Source of the DNA: Candidatus Rokuibacteriota bacterium
Lineage (GTDB): Bacteria; Methylomirabilota; Methylomirabilia; Rokubacteriales; CSP1-6
Reading direction: 5' to 3'
DNA length: 32,265 nt
Assembly (NCBI GenBank): GCA_003220265.1
Contig: QHRW01000143.1
Coordinates: 1 to 32,265, forward strand
Shown here: positions 6,856-14,303 of the stretch, piece after piece
How the letters are laid out: every line of letters starts with the position of its first letter
How positions within the stretch are numbered: the stretch's first letter is position 1
Made by a program: the position numbers and the translations under genes
Notes under the pieces: generated by a model
Database searches by the model: none
What the model was told of the DNA's origin: nothing
The model's input: the letters and a program-made list of their open reading frames with translations, nothing else

Positions 6856-8185
6856 ACTCCTCGCAGACTTCGAGCCAGGCCTGGGTCGTCAGCGCGAGCG
6901 ACTCGACGTCGATCCGCTCGTCGTTGCCGTGGAAGCGCCCGCTCATCACCTCGGCCGTCAGCGTGCGTGAGAAGAGGCCGAAGCCGTAGGCGATGGCGCC
7001 GCGCTCGCGGAAGTACGGCGCGTCGGTGAACCCCACGATCAGCCGCGGCAGCAGCCGCGCGCCCGGGTAGTGCGCGCTCACGACGCGGCCGAGCACGTCC
7101 CAGAGCGGCGTGCCCGTGGGCGAGACCGAGGCCGGCTTGGAGAAGAGCTTGTCGACCTCGACCTCCTCGGAGAGATCGGCCAGCGCCTTGTCGAGATGGC
7201 GGCGCACCTCGTCCTCGTTGTCGCCGGGGATCGTGCGGATGTCCACCTCGATGTCGACCACGTCGGGGATGACGTTGGTCTTCACGCCGCCGCGGCACAT
7301 GTTGGGCGAGAACGTCGTGTGCGTGTTCGACCACGCCAGCCTGGCCAGCGAGGCGGGCAGCCGCGCGATCGTCTCGTCCACGCGTGCTGGGTCGACCAGC
7401 GCCGCCTTGAGGTCCGCGTCCAGGCCGAGCGAGCCGACGAACGCCCGCCAGAGATCGTCCACGTACGGCGCCGGCCGGTAATCGGCCAGGCGCGCGACGA
7501 CGTGCGCCGCCTTGACGAGCGCGTTGTCCGCGCGATACGGCATCGAGCCGTGGCCGGGCGTGCCCTTCACGCGCAGCCGCCGCCAGGCCACGCCTTTCTC
7601 GCCCACGTGCACGGTGACGTTCAGCTCGTCGCCGCGCGCGCTCACTGTGCCCCCGTTCTCCGTCAGCAGGTAGTCGGCCTTCAGCGCGTCCCAGTGGCGC
7701 TTCACCACGTGGCCGGCGCCGAGCGCACCACCCGCCTCCTCGTCGGCGCAGGCCAGGTAGACCAGCGTGCCGCGCGGCCGCCACCCGCGGCGCGCGAGCG
7801 TCTTGAGCGCGACGGCCTGCGAGGCGGTGAGGTTCAGCATGTCGAGCGCGCCGCGCCCCCACACCTCGCCGTTGACGAGCTCGCCGCCGAAGGGATCGCG
7901 CGTCCAGTGCTCGGGCGTCACCGGCACCACGTCCGTGTGGCCCATCAGGCAGAGCGTCGGCGCGGCCGCATCGCTGCCCTCGATGCGGGCCACCAGGCTG
8001 GCGCGGCCGGGCGCGCCCTCGGGCTCGTACACCTCGAGGTCGAGGCCGCTGCCCTCCAGGTACGCGCGAAGGACGTCGCTCGTGCGCACCTCCTGGCCCG
8101 AGCCCACCGTGCCGTCGTTCACGCACTGGTTGCGGATGAGCTGCTGGAGGAGCTCCACGGTCTGTCCGGTCAGCGCGTCGCTCAT
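6845..8185 (-). CDS. M20 family metallopeptidase / deacylase
   Basis: 446 aa, M20/ArgE/DapE-type di-zinc hydrolase that cleaves amide bonds of small substrates such as N-acyl amino acids or dipeptides. Seen: MGHTDVVP with His83 and Asp85, bridging Asp115 in GRGALDM, the catalytic pair DEE (Glu149/150) followed by AGG, the dimerisation-domain motif GTPGHGSMP, and a late His in SGRFHGNDER. This is the family's usual length and all metal ligands appear present. The ATG at 8185 is chosen by domain start; the frame is open upstream but without homology. A TATCGT box lies 10 nt before the ATG and no SD is seen. Cytoplasmic, no signal peptide. Confidence 0.92.
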   Translation of the reverse strand: MSDALTGQTVELLQQLIRNQCVNDGTVGSGQEVRTSDVLRAYLEGSGLDLEVYEPEGAPGRASLVARIEGSDAAAPTLCLMGHTDVVPVTPEHWTRDPFGGELVNGEVWGRGALDMLNLTASQAVALKTLARRGWRPRGTLVYLACADEEAGGALGAGHVVKRHWDALKADYLLTENGGTVSARGDELNVTVHVGEKGVAWRRLRVKGTPGHGSMPYRADNALVKAAHVVARLADYRPAPYVDDLWRAFVGSLGLDADLKAALVDPARVDETIARLPASLARLAWSNTHTTFSPNMCRGGVKTNVIPDVVDIEVDIRTIPGDNEDEVRRHLDKALADLSEEVEVDKLFSKPASVSPTGTPLWDVLGRVVSAHYPGARLLPRLIVGFTDAPYFRERGAIAYGFGLFSRTLTAEVMSGRFHGNDERIDVESLALTTQAWLEVCEEFIG

Positions 8186-8266
8186 GGCAGAGGCCACGAT
8201 ATCACCGGCGCGGCGCGTTCCACCCGGATCCGCCGCTGACCCGTATAACCAGGTGATGGGTGTGGT

Positions 8267-8641
8267 ATGAGCGGACTGGGATTCGTCGCGCTCGAGATCG
8301 CGCTGATAGCGCTCGTGCTCGTCCTCCTGAACGCGCGCGACCGCCGCCGCGAGCGGGCGCTCGCCCTCGTCCTCGACGTCCTCGACACCTGTCCCCGGAC
8401 GTTGCTCAGCTCGATGGCCCTCCACGCCCGGGCGCGATTGCTGTCGCGTCGCGTGACCGTGACGCTCGACATGACGGACTGGGCGCGCGCCGACATCCTG
8501 GCGGCGCTCACCCCACTGGCCGGCGCCCTGCCCCCGCACGTGGCCCTCGTCATCGGTGCGCGGCTCGATCTCACTCCGTCCGCCGCGGTCAGCGCGAGCG
8601 CGCGCGGCCGTGGCACGCCGGCGCCGCTCCGTCTCTCATGA
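8267..8641 (+). CDS. Small membrane-anchored protein, unknown function
   Basis: 124 aa, no family recognised. The N-terminal stretch from residue 3 to about 21 (GFVALEIALIALVLVLL) is a single hydrophobic anchor followed by NARDRRRER, so the remainder is probably cytoplasmic. The soluble part has two helical segments and a LTPLAGALPPHVALVIGARL stretch. A four-codon reading frame (ATG 8256 to TGA 8270) ends across this ATG as ATGA, and AGGTG lies a few bases before the minigene. The 3' end overlaps the convergent hydrolase by 6 bp. Evidence is codon pattern and placement only. Confidence 0.5.
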   Translation: MSGLGFVALEIALIALVLVLLNARDRRRERALALVLDVLDTCPRTLLSSMALHARARLLSRRVTVTLDMTDWARADILAALTPLAGALPPHVALVIGARLDLTPSAAVSASARGRGTPAPLRLS

Positions 8642-9388
8642 GGCCGGCGTGTGGCGGGTCAGAAAGTCGGTGACCCGGCGGATCGACTCGGCCAGGTGCG
8701 TGGGACCGCGCCAGTCCTTCTGGATCTCGAGGGTGGGCGCGAGCCGCGCGATCTCCGCGCTCGTCTCGGCAGGGTGCGGCTTGTCGGTGCCGGGCTGAAG
8801 CAGGAGCGGCGTGCGGCAGCGCCGGACGAACTCGCGGCTCACCGAGAAGACGAAGTCGCCGCCGAACATGTTGTGGCCGAATTTCTCGATGACGTCCTCC
8901 GTCAGCGAGGGATCGCGCGCGAGCATGGTCTTGGCGAAGCCGCGCACGGCCTCGTCCCACGTGTCGCGGTTGTCGTGCAGGCCGATGGGGTTCTGGAGCA
9001 CGGCCGCCGTCACCCGCTCGGGCGCCATCTCGCACAGCGTCAGGCAGTAGCTGCCCCCGATGCAGCCGCCCATGACGTGGAAGCGGCGATGGCCCAGGTG
9101 GTCCATCAGCGCCAGGTGATCGCTCGCGTACGTGTGCCAGCCGTGCGTCGCCGTCACCGTGCCGTGCGAGGCGCCGGCGTTGCGCTGGTCCATGCCGATC
9201 ACGCTGAAGCGGCCGGCCAGGTCGGCCATGGGGTTCATCCAGGCCGGCGGCGCGCCGGGATTGGCCGGGCTGTGGCGCCAGAACGCGAGCTGCGAGCGCA
9301 GGCCGCCCGGCGCGAAGAGCAGCAGCGGGTAGCCGGAGCCGTGGACCTCGTAGTAGATCTCCGCCTCGGGACGCGTGAAGACAGGCAT
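8636..9388 (-). CDS. Alpha/beta hydrolase with a cysteine nucleophile
   Basis: 250 aa alpha/beta-hydrolase fold. The nucleophile elbow reads G-G-C-I-G (Cys109) instead of GxSxG. Asp202 (PGTDKPHP) and His231 (GPTHLAES) sit where the acid and base are expected, giving a Cys-Asp-His triad as in dienelactone hydrolases. The oxyanion region is FAPGG, and MDQRNAGAS follows. The start at 9388 is backed by GGGGAGG 5 nt upstream. It is divergent from the keto-pentenoate-hydratase-like gene, so a role in ring-cleavage product metabolism is possible. The substrate is unknown. No signal peptide. Confidence 0.85.
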   Translation of the reverse strand: MPVFTRPEAEIYYEVHGSGYPLLLFAPGGLRSQLAFWRHSPANPGAPPAWMNPMADLAGRFSVIGMDQRNAGASHGTVTATHGWHTYASDHLALMDHLGHRRFHVMGGCIGGSYCLTLCEMAPERVTAAVLQNPIGLHDNRDTWDEAVRGFAKTMLARDPSLTEDVIEKFGHNMFGGDFVFSVSREFVRRCRTPLLLQPGTDKPHPAETSAEIARLAPTLEIQKDWRGPTHLAESIRRVTDFLTRHTPAS

Positions 9389-9456
9389 GGCAGCCTCCCC
9401 TGGTGACGTTGCGGGCACGATACTACCGCCGGGCCCCGTGCGCTTGCGCTCTCGGC

Positions 9457-9462
9457 TAGAAT
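9457..9462 (+). promoter_or_regulatory. Candidate -10 box of a leaderless promoter
   Basis: TAGAAT ends 7 nt before the ATG at 9470. There is no Shine-Dalgarno. The sequence around it (TAGAATCAC then GGC and ATG) closely matches the one before the gene at 1621. Confidence 0.5.
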
Positions 9463-9469
9463 CACCGGC

Positions 9470-10270
9470 ATGCTGACGCCCGGCGCGATCGAGGCCACCG
9501 CCCGCGCCTGCTTCGAGATGCACCGCGCGCGCGAGCACTACCGCCCGCTCGACGCCGGCGTCCGGGCGGCCCCCCTCGACGACGCCTACCGCATCCAGGA
9601 CGCGCTGCATCGCCTGATGGCCGAGGCCGGCCGCGGGGAGATCGCCGGCTGGAAGATCGCACTGACCTCGAAGGCCATGCAGCAGATGACGGGCGTCGAT
9701 CAGCCGGCCGGCGGCGCCATCTTCTCCAAGGTCGTGCACGCCTCGCCGGCCCGGGTCGATCTCGCCGCCTATCACCACCTCGGCGTGGAGTTCGAGGTGG
9801 CGGTGCGCCTCGCCGAGCCGCTGCCCGCCGCCGGCGGGCCGTGGACGCGCGCCTCCGTGGCCAGCCGCGTCGCCGCGTGCGTGCCGGCCTTCGAGCTGGT
9901 CGAGGACGGCCACGCCGACTACAAGACGCTGGACGCCTTCACGCTGGTGGCCCAGAACACGTGGAACGGCGGCGTGGTGGTGGGGACGCCGGCGGCCGAC
10001 TGGCGCGGCGTCGATCTCGAGCGCGCGGTGACGCGCTGCTGGATCAACGATCGGCCCGAGGGCGAGGGCAAGACCGGCGACGCCATGGGCCACCCGTTCG
10101 AGGCCGTGGCGTGGGTGGCCAACCTGCTCAACCGCCGCGGCCGCCTGCTCGAGCGCGGCATGCTCGTGATGACGGGCAGCAGCATCACCACGAAATTCCC
10201 GGCGCCCGGTGACCGCGTGCGCTTCGCCATCGACGGCCTGGGCGAGGTGGCGCTCGAGACGGCGCGATAA
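9470..10270 (+). CDS. 2-keto-4-pentenoate hydratase-like (FAH superfamily)
   Basis: 266 aa, resembling MhpD/DmpE-type hydratases or decarboxylases of the meta-cleavage pathway, in the fumarylacetoacetase superfamily. Seen: AYRIQDALH near the N-terminus, GWKIALTS (Lys62), the metal motif GVEFEV with Glu107 and Glu109, AFELVEDGHADYK and the late loop LVMTGSS. Mg2+-dependent water addition to, or decarboxylation of, 2-oxo acids is expected. The ATG at 9470 is fixed by the TAGAAT box and the N-terminal homology. The SDR at 10283 follows after 12 nt with its own AAGGAG, so the two form an operon, possibly extending into the oxidoreductase at 11180. Confidence 0.88.
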   Translation: MLTPGAIEATARACFEMHRAREHYRPLDAGVRAAPLDDAYRIQDALHRLMAEAGRGEIAGWKIALTSKAMQQMTGVDQPAGGAIFSKVVHASPARVDLAAYHHLGVEFEVAVRLAEPLPAAGGPWTRASVASRVAACVPAFELVEDGHADYKTLDAFTLVAQNTWNGGVVVGTPAADWRGVDLERAVTRCWINDRPEGEGKTGDAMGHPFEAVAWVANLLNRRGRLLERGMLVMTGSSITTKFPAPGDRVRFAIDGLGEVALETAR

Positions 10271-10282
10271 GGAGATCACGCG

Positions 10283-11101
10283 ATGGATCTGGGGCTCCGC
10301 GGCAAGCACGCGATCGTGACCGGAGGCAGTCTGGGCATCGGCAAGGCGATTGCGCGCGAGCTGGCGCGCGAGGGCGCCGACGTGGCCATCGTCGCCCGCA
10401 CGAAAGACCGGCTGGAGGCGGCCGCGAAGGAGCTCAGCGGCGAGACCGGGCGGCGCATCATCCCGCTCGCCGCCGACGTGACGAGCCGCGAGCAGGTGGA
10501 GGCGATGGTGGCCCAGGCGGCGACCCAGCTCGGCGGCGTCCACATCCTCGTCAACAGCGGCTCGGCGCCGGGCGGCTCCACCACGGCCACCGGACCGATC
10601 GAGACGGTCGTCGACGAGGACCTGCTGCAGGACTTCAACGTGAAGTACGTCGGCGCGCTGCGCTGCGCGCGCGCCGTGATCCCCTACATGAAGGAGCAGC
10701 GCTGGGGTCGCATCATCAACATCAGCGGCACCAACGCGCGCAACGCCGGCAACCTGAGCGGCGGCGCGCGCAACACCTCGCTCGTGCACCTCAGCAAGAC
10801 GCTGGCGCTGCAGGTCGGCAAGTACGGGATCACGGTCAACTGCGTGCATCCCGGGATCACGCGCACCGAGCGCACGCCGCGCCTGCTGGCCGCGCGGGCC
10901 AAGGAGCTGGGCATCGCGCCCGAGGAGGTCGAGCGGCGCGACTACGCGGAGGACTCGCCGCGCGGCAACGCCATCGGCCGCATGGTGGACGCGACCGAGG
11001 TCGCCTACGTCACGGTCTTCCTGGCCTCCGACAAGGCCTGGGCCGTCAGCGGCGAGCTCATCGTGGCGACAGGCGGCGCCGGCCGCGCGGTGTATTACTG
11101 A
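10283..11101 (+). CDS. Atypical SDR lacking the YxxxK catalytic pair
   Basis: 272 aa short-chain dehydrogenase fold with an intact cofactor motif (TGGSLGIG, residues 13-20) and a Ser in NISGT (148). At the active site the usual Tyr and Lys are replaced: aligning HLSKTLALQVGKYGITVN with the family places Gly160 at the Tyr and Asn164 at the Lys. NNAG reads NSGS. Either chemistry does not need the tyrosine, or the protein is non-reductive. The fold is otherwise well kept, with VHPGITRTER and the C-terminal GELIVATGG. AAGGAG lies 8 nt before the ATG. The palindromic element begins 1 nt after its TGA. Confidence 0.88.
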   Translation: MDLGLRGKHAIVTGGSLGIGKAIARELAREGADVAIVARTKDRLEAAAKELSGETGRRIIPLAADVTSREQVEAMVAQAATQLGGVHILVNSGSAPGGSTTATGPIETVVDEDLLQDFNVKYVGALRCARAVIPYMKEQRWGRIINISGTNARNAGNLSGGARNTSLVHLSKTLALQVGKYGITVNCVHPGITRTERTPRLLAARAKELGIAPEEVERRDYAEDSPRGNAIGRMVDATEVAYVTVFLASDKAWAVSGELIVATGGAGRAVYY

Positions 11102-11102
11102 T

Positions 11103-11178
11103 GGGGGCCCCGACATGGCCCCCATACCCCCCAACGCTCAGGCCGCCCCGGCAAAGCCGTGGCGGCCCTCGTTAACCC
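11103..11178 (+). repeat. Bipartite palindromic element, copy 2
   Basis: Hairpin I: GGGGGCC (11103-11109) with GGCCCCC (11117-11123), loop CCGACAT. Hairpin II: outer stem GGCCGCC (11141-11147) with GGCGGCC (11161-11167), inner stem CGGC (11149-11152) with GCCG (11156-11159), loop AAA instead of GAA. The tail CTCGTTAACCC ends 1 nt before the GTG at 11180. It differs from copy 1 at three of 76 positions, all transitions: two in the linker and one in the hairpin II loop, none in a stem. It fills the whole gap between the SDR and the flavin oxidoreductase. Confidence 0.93.
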
Positions 11179-11179
11179 G

Positions 11180-12325
11180 GTGATCACGCGGTTCTCGACG
11201 CTGTACGTCGGGCACATCGAGCTGGAGCGCTGCGGGCTCGACGGCGTGCCGGCCGACGACCGGCGCTATCCCAACGCGCGGTTGCTCGAGGTGTTCGACA
11301 CGGCGGCCGCGCTGGCGCGGGCCACCGACGCGCTCGGCTACGAGACGCTGTGGCTGGCCGAGCACCACTTCCAGCACGAGGGCTACGAGTGCATCCCGAA
11401 CATTCCCATGCTGGCGGTGGACCTCGCCCATCGCACCGAGCGCGTCAAGATCGGCTGCGCGTTCAACATCGTCCCCACGTGGCACCCGCTGCGCCTCGCC
11501 GAAGATTTCGCGACGGCCGACGTCCTCACCGGCGGCCGCGTGGTCTTCGGCGTGGGGCGCGGGTATCACAGCCGCGAGGTGGAGACGTTCGGCAACCCGA
11601 TGCTGGACGCCGAGGCCAACCGCGAGCTCTTCGAGGAGCAGGTCGAGGTCATCCTGAAGGCCTTCCGCGAGGAGTCGTTCTCGCACCGGGGCAAGCACTA
11701 CACGATCCCGCCCGACGTGCCGTATCGCGGCTATCGCCTCCAGGAGGTCACGCTCGTCCCGCGGCCGCGCACGCAGCCGGTCGAGGTCTGGCAGCCGATC
11801 GTGAGCGGCAGCGCGCGCAGCCTGGACTTCATGGCCGCGCACGGCATCAAGGGCGTCGTGTCCGCCACCGCCGAGTCCGTCGTCCAGCGCTGGTTCGGCG
11901 AGTATCGCGAGGCCGCGGCGCGGTACGGCCGCAAGCGGGAGCTCGGTGAAGACCTGATCCTCGGCTTCCGGATGTGCCTCGACGACACGGTGGCCGGCGC
12001 CATCCGGCGCGCGCGGCCGTACTTCGAGGAGCACGCGAAGTTCATGGCGCCGCTGGGGATGCTGCGCTACAGCGAGGAGCACGTGACGGCGGTGGCGGCG
12101 CGCCAGGCGCAGTCGGCCACCGCGGCCACACTCGACAACGGCGTGGCCAACCGCACATGGCTCTGCGGCCCGCCGCGCGACGTCGTCGCCTATCTCAAGG
12201 AGGTCGAGCAGCGCTATCCCGGGCTCGACCACGTCATGATCGCGTGGGCGCTCGGCACGCCCCGCGCGCTCATGCTCGAGCAGCTCGAGCGCTTCGCGAC
12301 CGAGGTGATGCCCTCTTTCCGTTAG
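11180..12325 (+). CDS. LLM class flavin-dependent oxidoreductase
   Basis: 381 aa bacterial-luciferase-like TIM barrel using FMN or F420 to oxidise or hydroxylate a small substrate. Seen: YETLWLAEHHF near residues 54-64, LAVDLAHRTERVKIG, the phosphate-binding segment VLTGGRVVFGVGRGYHSREVE, and VWQPIVSGSARSLDF. The GTG at 11180 starts MITRFSTLYVGHIEL; the frame continues upstream to 11159 but only through the palindromic element, so that extension is rejected. There is no Shine-Dalgarno: the element's tail directly precedes the GTG. The stop overlaps that of the GlcG-like gene within the shared TTAG. Confidence 0.9.
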   Translation: MITRFSTLYVGHIELERCGLDGVPADDRRYPNARLLEVFDTAAALARATDALGYETLWLAEHHFQHEGYECIPNIPMLAVDLAHRTERVKIGCAFNIVPTWHPLRLAEDFATADVLTGGRVVFGVGRGYHSREVETFGNPMLDAEANRELFEEQVEVILKAFREESFSHRGKHYTIPPDVPYRGYRLQEVTLVPRPRTQPVEVWQPIVSGSARSLDFMAAHGIKGVVSATAESVVQRWFGEYREAAARYGRKRELGEDLILGFRMCLDDTVAGAIRRARPYFEEHAKFMAPLGMLRYSEEHVTAVAARQAQSATAATLDNGVANRTWLCGPPRDVVAYLKEVEQRYPGLDHVMIAWALGTPRALMLEQLERFATEVMPSFR

Positions 12326-12717
12326 ATCTTCGCCACGCCCGCCCGCGCGCAGTCTTCATCTTGCTGCGCGGTGCCGCCGCCCACGCCGCAGGCGCCTTCG
12401 ACGATGCCGTTGCGGATGATCGGGACGGCGCCCTGGCTGGGGATCATGTGTCCGCCCTCGGCCGCGGCGATGCCCTGGATGATCGGGCTCCCCGCACGCT
12501 CCTGCAGCTCGCCGCTGGCGCGCCCGAATGCGACGGACGCGACGGCCTTGCCCTGCGAGCCGTACGCGCTGGCCCAGATCGCGCCGTCCATGCGATTGAA
12601 GGCGACGAGGCGCCCGCCGGCGTCGCACACGGCCACGCTGATGCGGATGTTCATCTCCTGGGCCTTCGTCACCGCGGCGTGCACGACCTGGTTGGCTTCG
12701 CTGAGGCTCAGTGGCAT
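12322..12717 (-). CDS. GlcG/HbpS-like (DUF336, haem-degrading family) protein
   Basis: 131 aa. The GlcG/HbpS family is small, with reported haem- or cofactor-binding members, and is often found in catabolic operons as an accessory protein. Seen: the N-terminal helix LSEANQVVHAAVTKAQEMN, the strands ISVAVCDAGGRLVAFNRMDGA, the KAVASVAFGR helix, and the late glycine-rich block IIRNGIVEGACGVGGGTAQQDEDCARAG, all typical. It is the last gene of the minus operon, 29 nt after the amidase, with GAGGAGA upstream of the ATG. Its stop codon shares bases with that of the convergent flavin oxidoreductase. The precise role is unknown. Confidence 0.88.
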   Translation of the reverse strand: MPLSLSEANQVVHAAVTKAQEMNIRISVAVCDAGGRLVAFNRMDGAIWASAYGSQGKAVASVAFGRASGELQERAGSPIIQGIAAAEGGHMIPSQGAVPIIRNGIVEGACGVGGGTAQQDEDCARAGVAKI

Positions 12718-12746
12718 GACGATGGTCTCCTCTCGTTGTCGGGCGC

Positions 12747-14303
12747 TCAGGGTTGCGTGGTCAGCGGCGGCGTGCTCGCGGGCGGGCGCCGGTGGTGCGT
12801 CGCCTGCTCGTAGCCGTAGACGATCTTGATCAGCGTCGGCTCGCTCCAGGCGCGGCCGAAGACCTGCAGGCCGACCGGCAGCGTGCCGTGCACGAAGCCC
12901 ATCGGCACGGTGATCGCCGGAAAGCCCGTCGGCGGCGACAGCCGCGGACTGTTGTTGCCGTGCGGCGTGTTGAGGTCGCCGATGAGGCGCGGCGGAAACG
13001 CCCACGTCGGGTAGACGAGCGCGTCGACCCTGGCGTCGTCCATGGCCTTCTGCACCGCCTCGCGCAGGCGCGCAGTGGTCTCCAGCGACTTGATGCAGCG
13101 CGGGTTCTCGGCGAGCGGCAGCTCGGCCTGGCGGTCGAGCAGCCGCTTCTCGATCGACGGGTGGAACTTCGTGGACTTGATGATGTCCTCGAGACTCTTC
13201 ACCGGCGCCGAGGGCGCCAGCCGTGGCAGGTACTCGTTGATGTCGAACTTGAAGCGCAGGCAGAAGAGCGAGGGCGGCGGGATGTCGTCGATCTCGGCGA
13301 CGCGGAACGGATCGACGAGGTCGGCGCCCAGGCGTTTCAGGTCGGCGAGCGCCTGCTCCATCCGCATCATCACCTCGGGATCGGTGTTCTCCCGCGTGAA
13401 GAGCTGGCGGACGACGCCGAGCCGCGTGCCCCGCACGCCGTCCTTGACGAGCGACGTCATGTAGCTCGGCGGCCGCTTGCCCTGGCTGGCCGCCGTGACG
13501 GGATCGGCCGGGTCGGGCCCGGCGATCAGGTCGAAGATCGTGACCGCGTCGGTCACCGTCCGCGTCATCGGGCCGCCGACGTCCTTGTCGAGGAACAGGG
13601 GAACGATCCCGTCACGGCTGGTGAGCCCCATCGTGGAGCGGATGCCGACCAGGCTCGTGTGGGAGGCCGGGCCGCGGATCGAATTGCCGGTGTCGGTCCC
13701 CAGACCCACGGCGCCGAAGTTGGCCGCCACCGCGGCGGCGGTGCCCCCGCTGGAGCCGGCCGTCACGCGCTCGAGCGCGTAGGGATTCTTCGTGTAGCCG
13801 GGCAGCAGCGAGCCGACCGTCTCGAACGGGTCGAAGGCGAACTCGGCCATGTTGGTCTTCACCAGCATGATGGCGCCCGCCTCGCGCAGCTTGCGGACCT
13901 GGAAGGCGTCCCCCTTGGACATCGCGCCCTTGAGCGAGAGCGACCCGGCCGAGGTCGGCATGTCCACCGTCTCGTAGTTGTCCTTCACGATGATCGGCAC
14001 GCAGTGCAGCGGCCCCGCCGGGCCGGACCGGGCCAGCTTCGCGTCGAGCGCGTCGGCGACCTTGAGTGCGTCGGGGTTGATCGTCACGATCGCGTTCAGC
14101 CCCGGGCCCTTCTTGTCGTAGGCCTCGATGCGATCGAGGTACATCTGCACCAGCGCGCGGCAGGTCAGCGTGCGCGCCGTCAGCGCCGCCTGGATGTCGG
14201 CGATGGTGGCCTCCTCGGTGCGGAAGAGCTGGAACGCGGGCGCCGCGGTCGGCGCCGCGAGAAGGACCGCGAGCAGCGGGACGAGCAGGCGCGCCGTTTT
14301 CAT
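12747..14303 (-). CDS. Exported amidase (amidase signature family)
   Basis: 518 aa amidase-signature hydrolase releasing ammonia or amine from amides. A Sec-type signal peptide is visible: MKTAR, a Leu/Val/Ala core to about residue 19, then APA before FQLF (cleavage near 23/24), so the enzyme probably acts outside the cytoplasm. Triad: Lys107 (PIIVKDNY), the cis-Ser around 184 (AGSSGGT) and nucleophile Ser208 (GNSIRGP). GGAGG lies 6 nt before the ATG at 14303. The ATG overlaps the stop of E1-beta as ATGA, so translation is coupled. Export of an amidase from an operon of cytoplasmic dehydrogenase subunits is unusual. Confidence 0.93.
   Translation of the reverse strand: MKTARLLVPLLAVLLAAPTAAPAFQLFRTEEATIADIQAALTARTLTCRALVQMYLDRIEAYDKKGPGLNAIVTINPDALKVADALDAKLARSGPAGPLHCVPIIVKDNYETVDMPTSAGSLSLKGAMSKGDAFQVRKLREAGAIMLVKTNMAEFAFDPFETVGSLLPGYTKNPYALERVTAGSSGGTAAAVAANFGAVGLGTDTGNSIRGPASHTSLVGIRSTMGLTSRDGIVPLFLDKDVGGPMTRTVTDAVTIFDLIAGPDPADPVTAASQGKRPPSYMTSLVKDGVRGTRLGVVRQLFTRENTDPEVMMRMEQALADLKRLGADLVDPFRVAEIDDIPPPSLFCLRFKFDINEYLPRLAPSAPVKSLEDIIKSTKFHPSIEKRLLDRQAELPLAENPRCIKSLETTARLREAVQKAMDDARVDALVYPTWAFPPRLIGDLNTPHGNNSPRLSPPTGFPAITVPMGFVHGTLPVGLQVFGRAWSEPTLIKIVYGYEQATHHRRPPASTPPLTTQP

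Noticed and set aside
8636..9388. Calling the gene a dienelactone hydrolase
   Set aside because: Only the Cys triad supports it; the rest of the sequence does not look specifically like that family, so the call is kept general.
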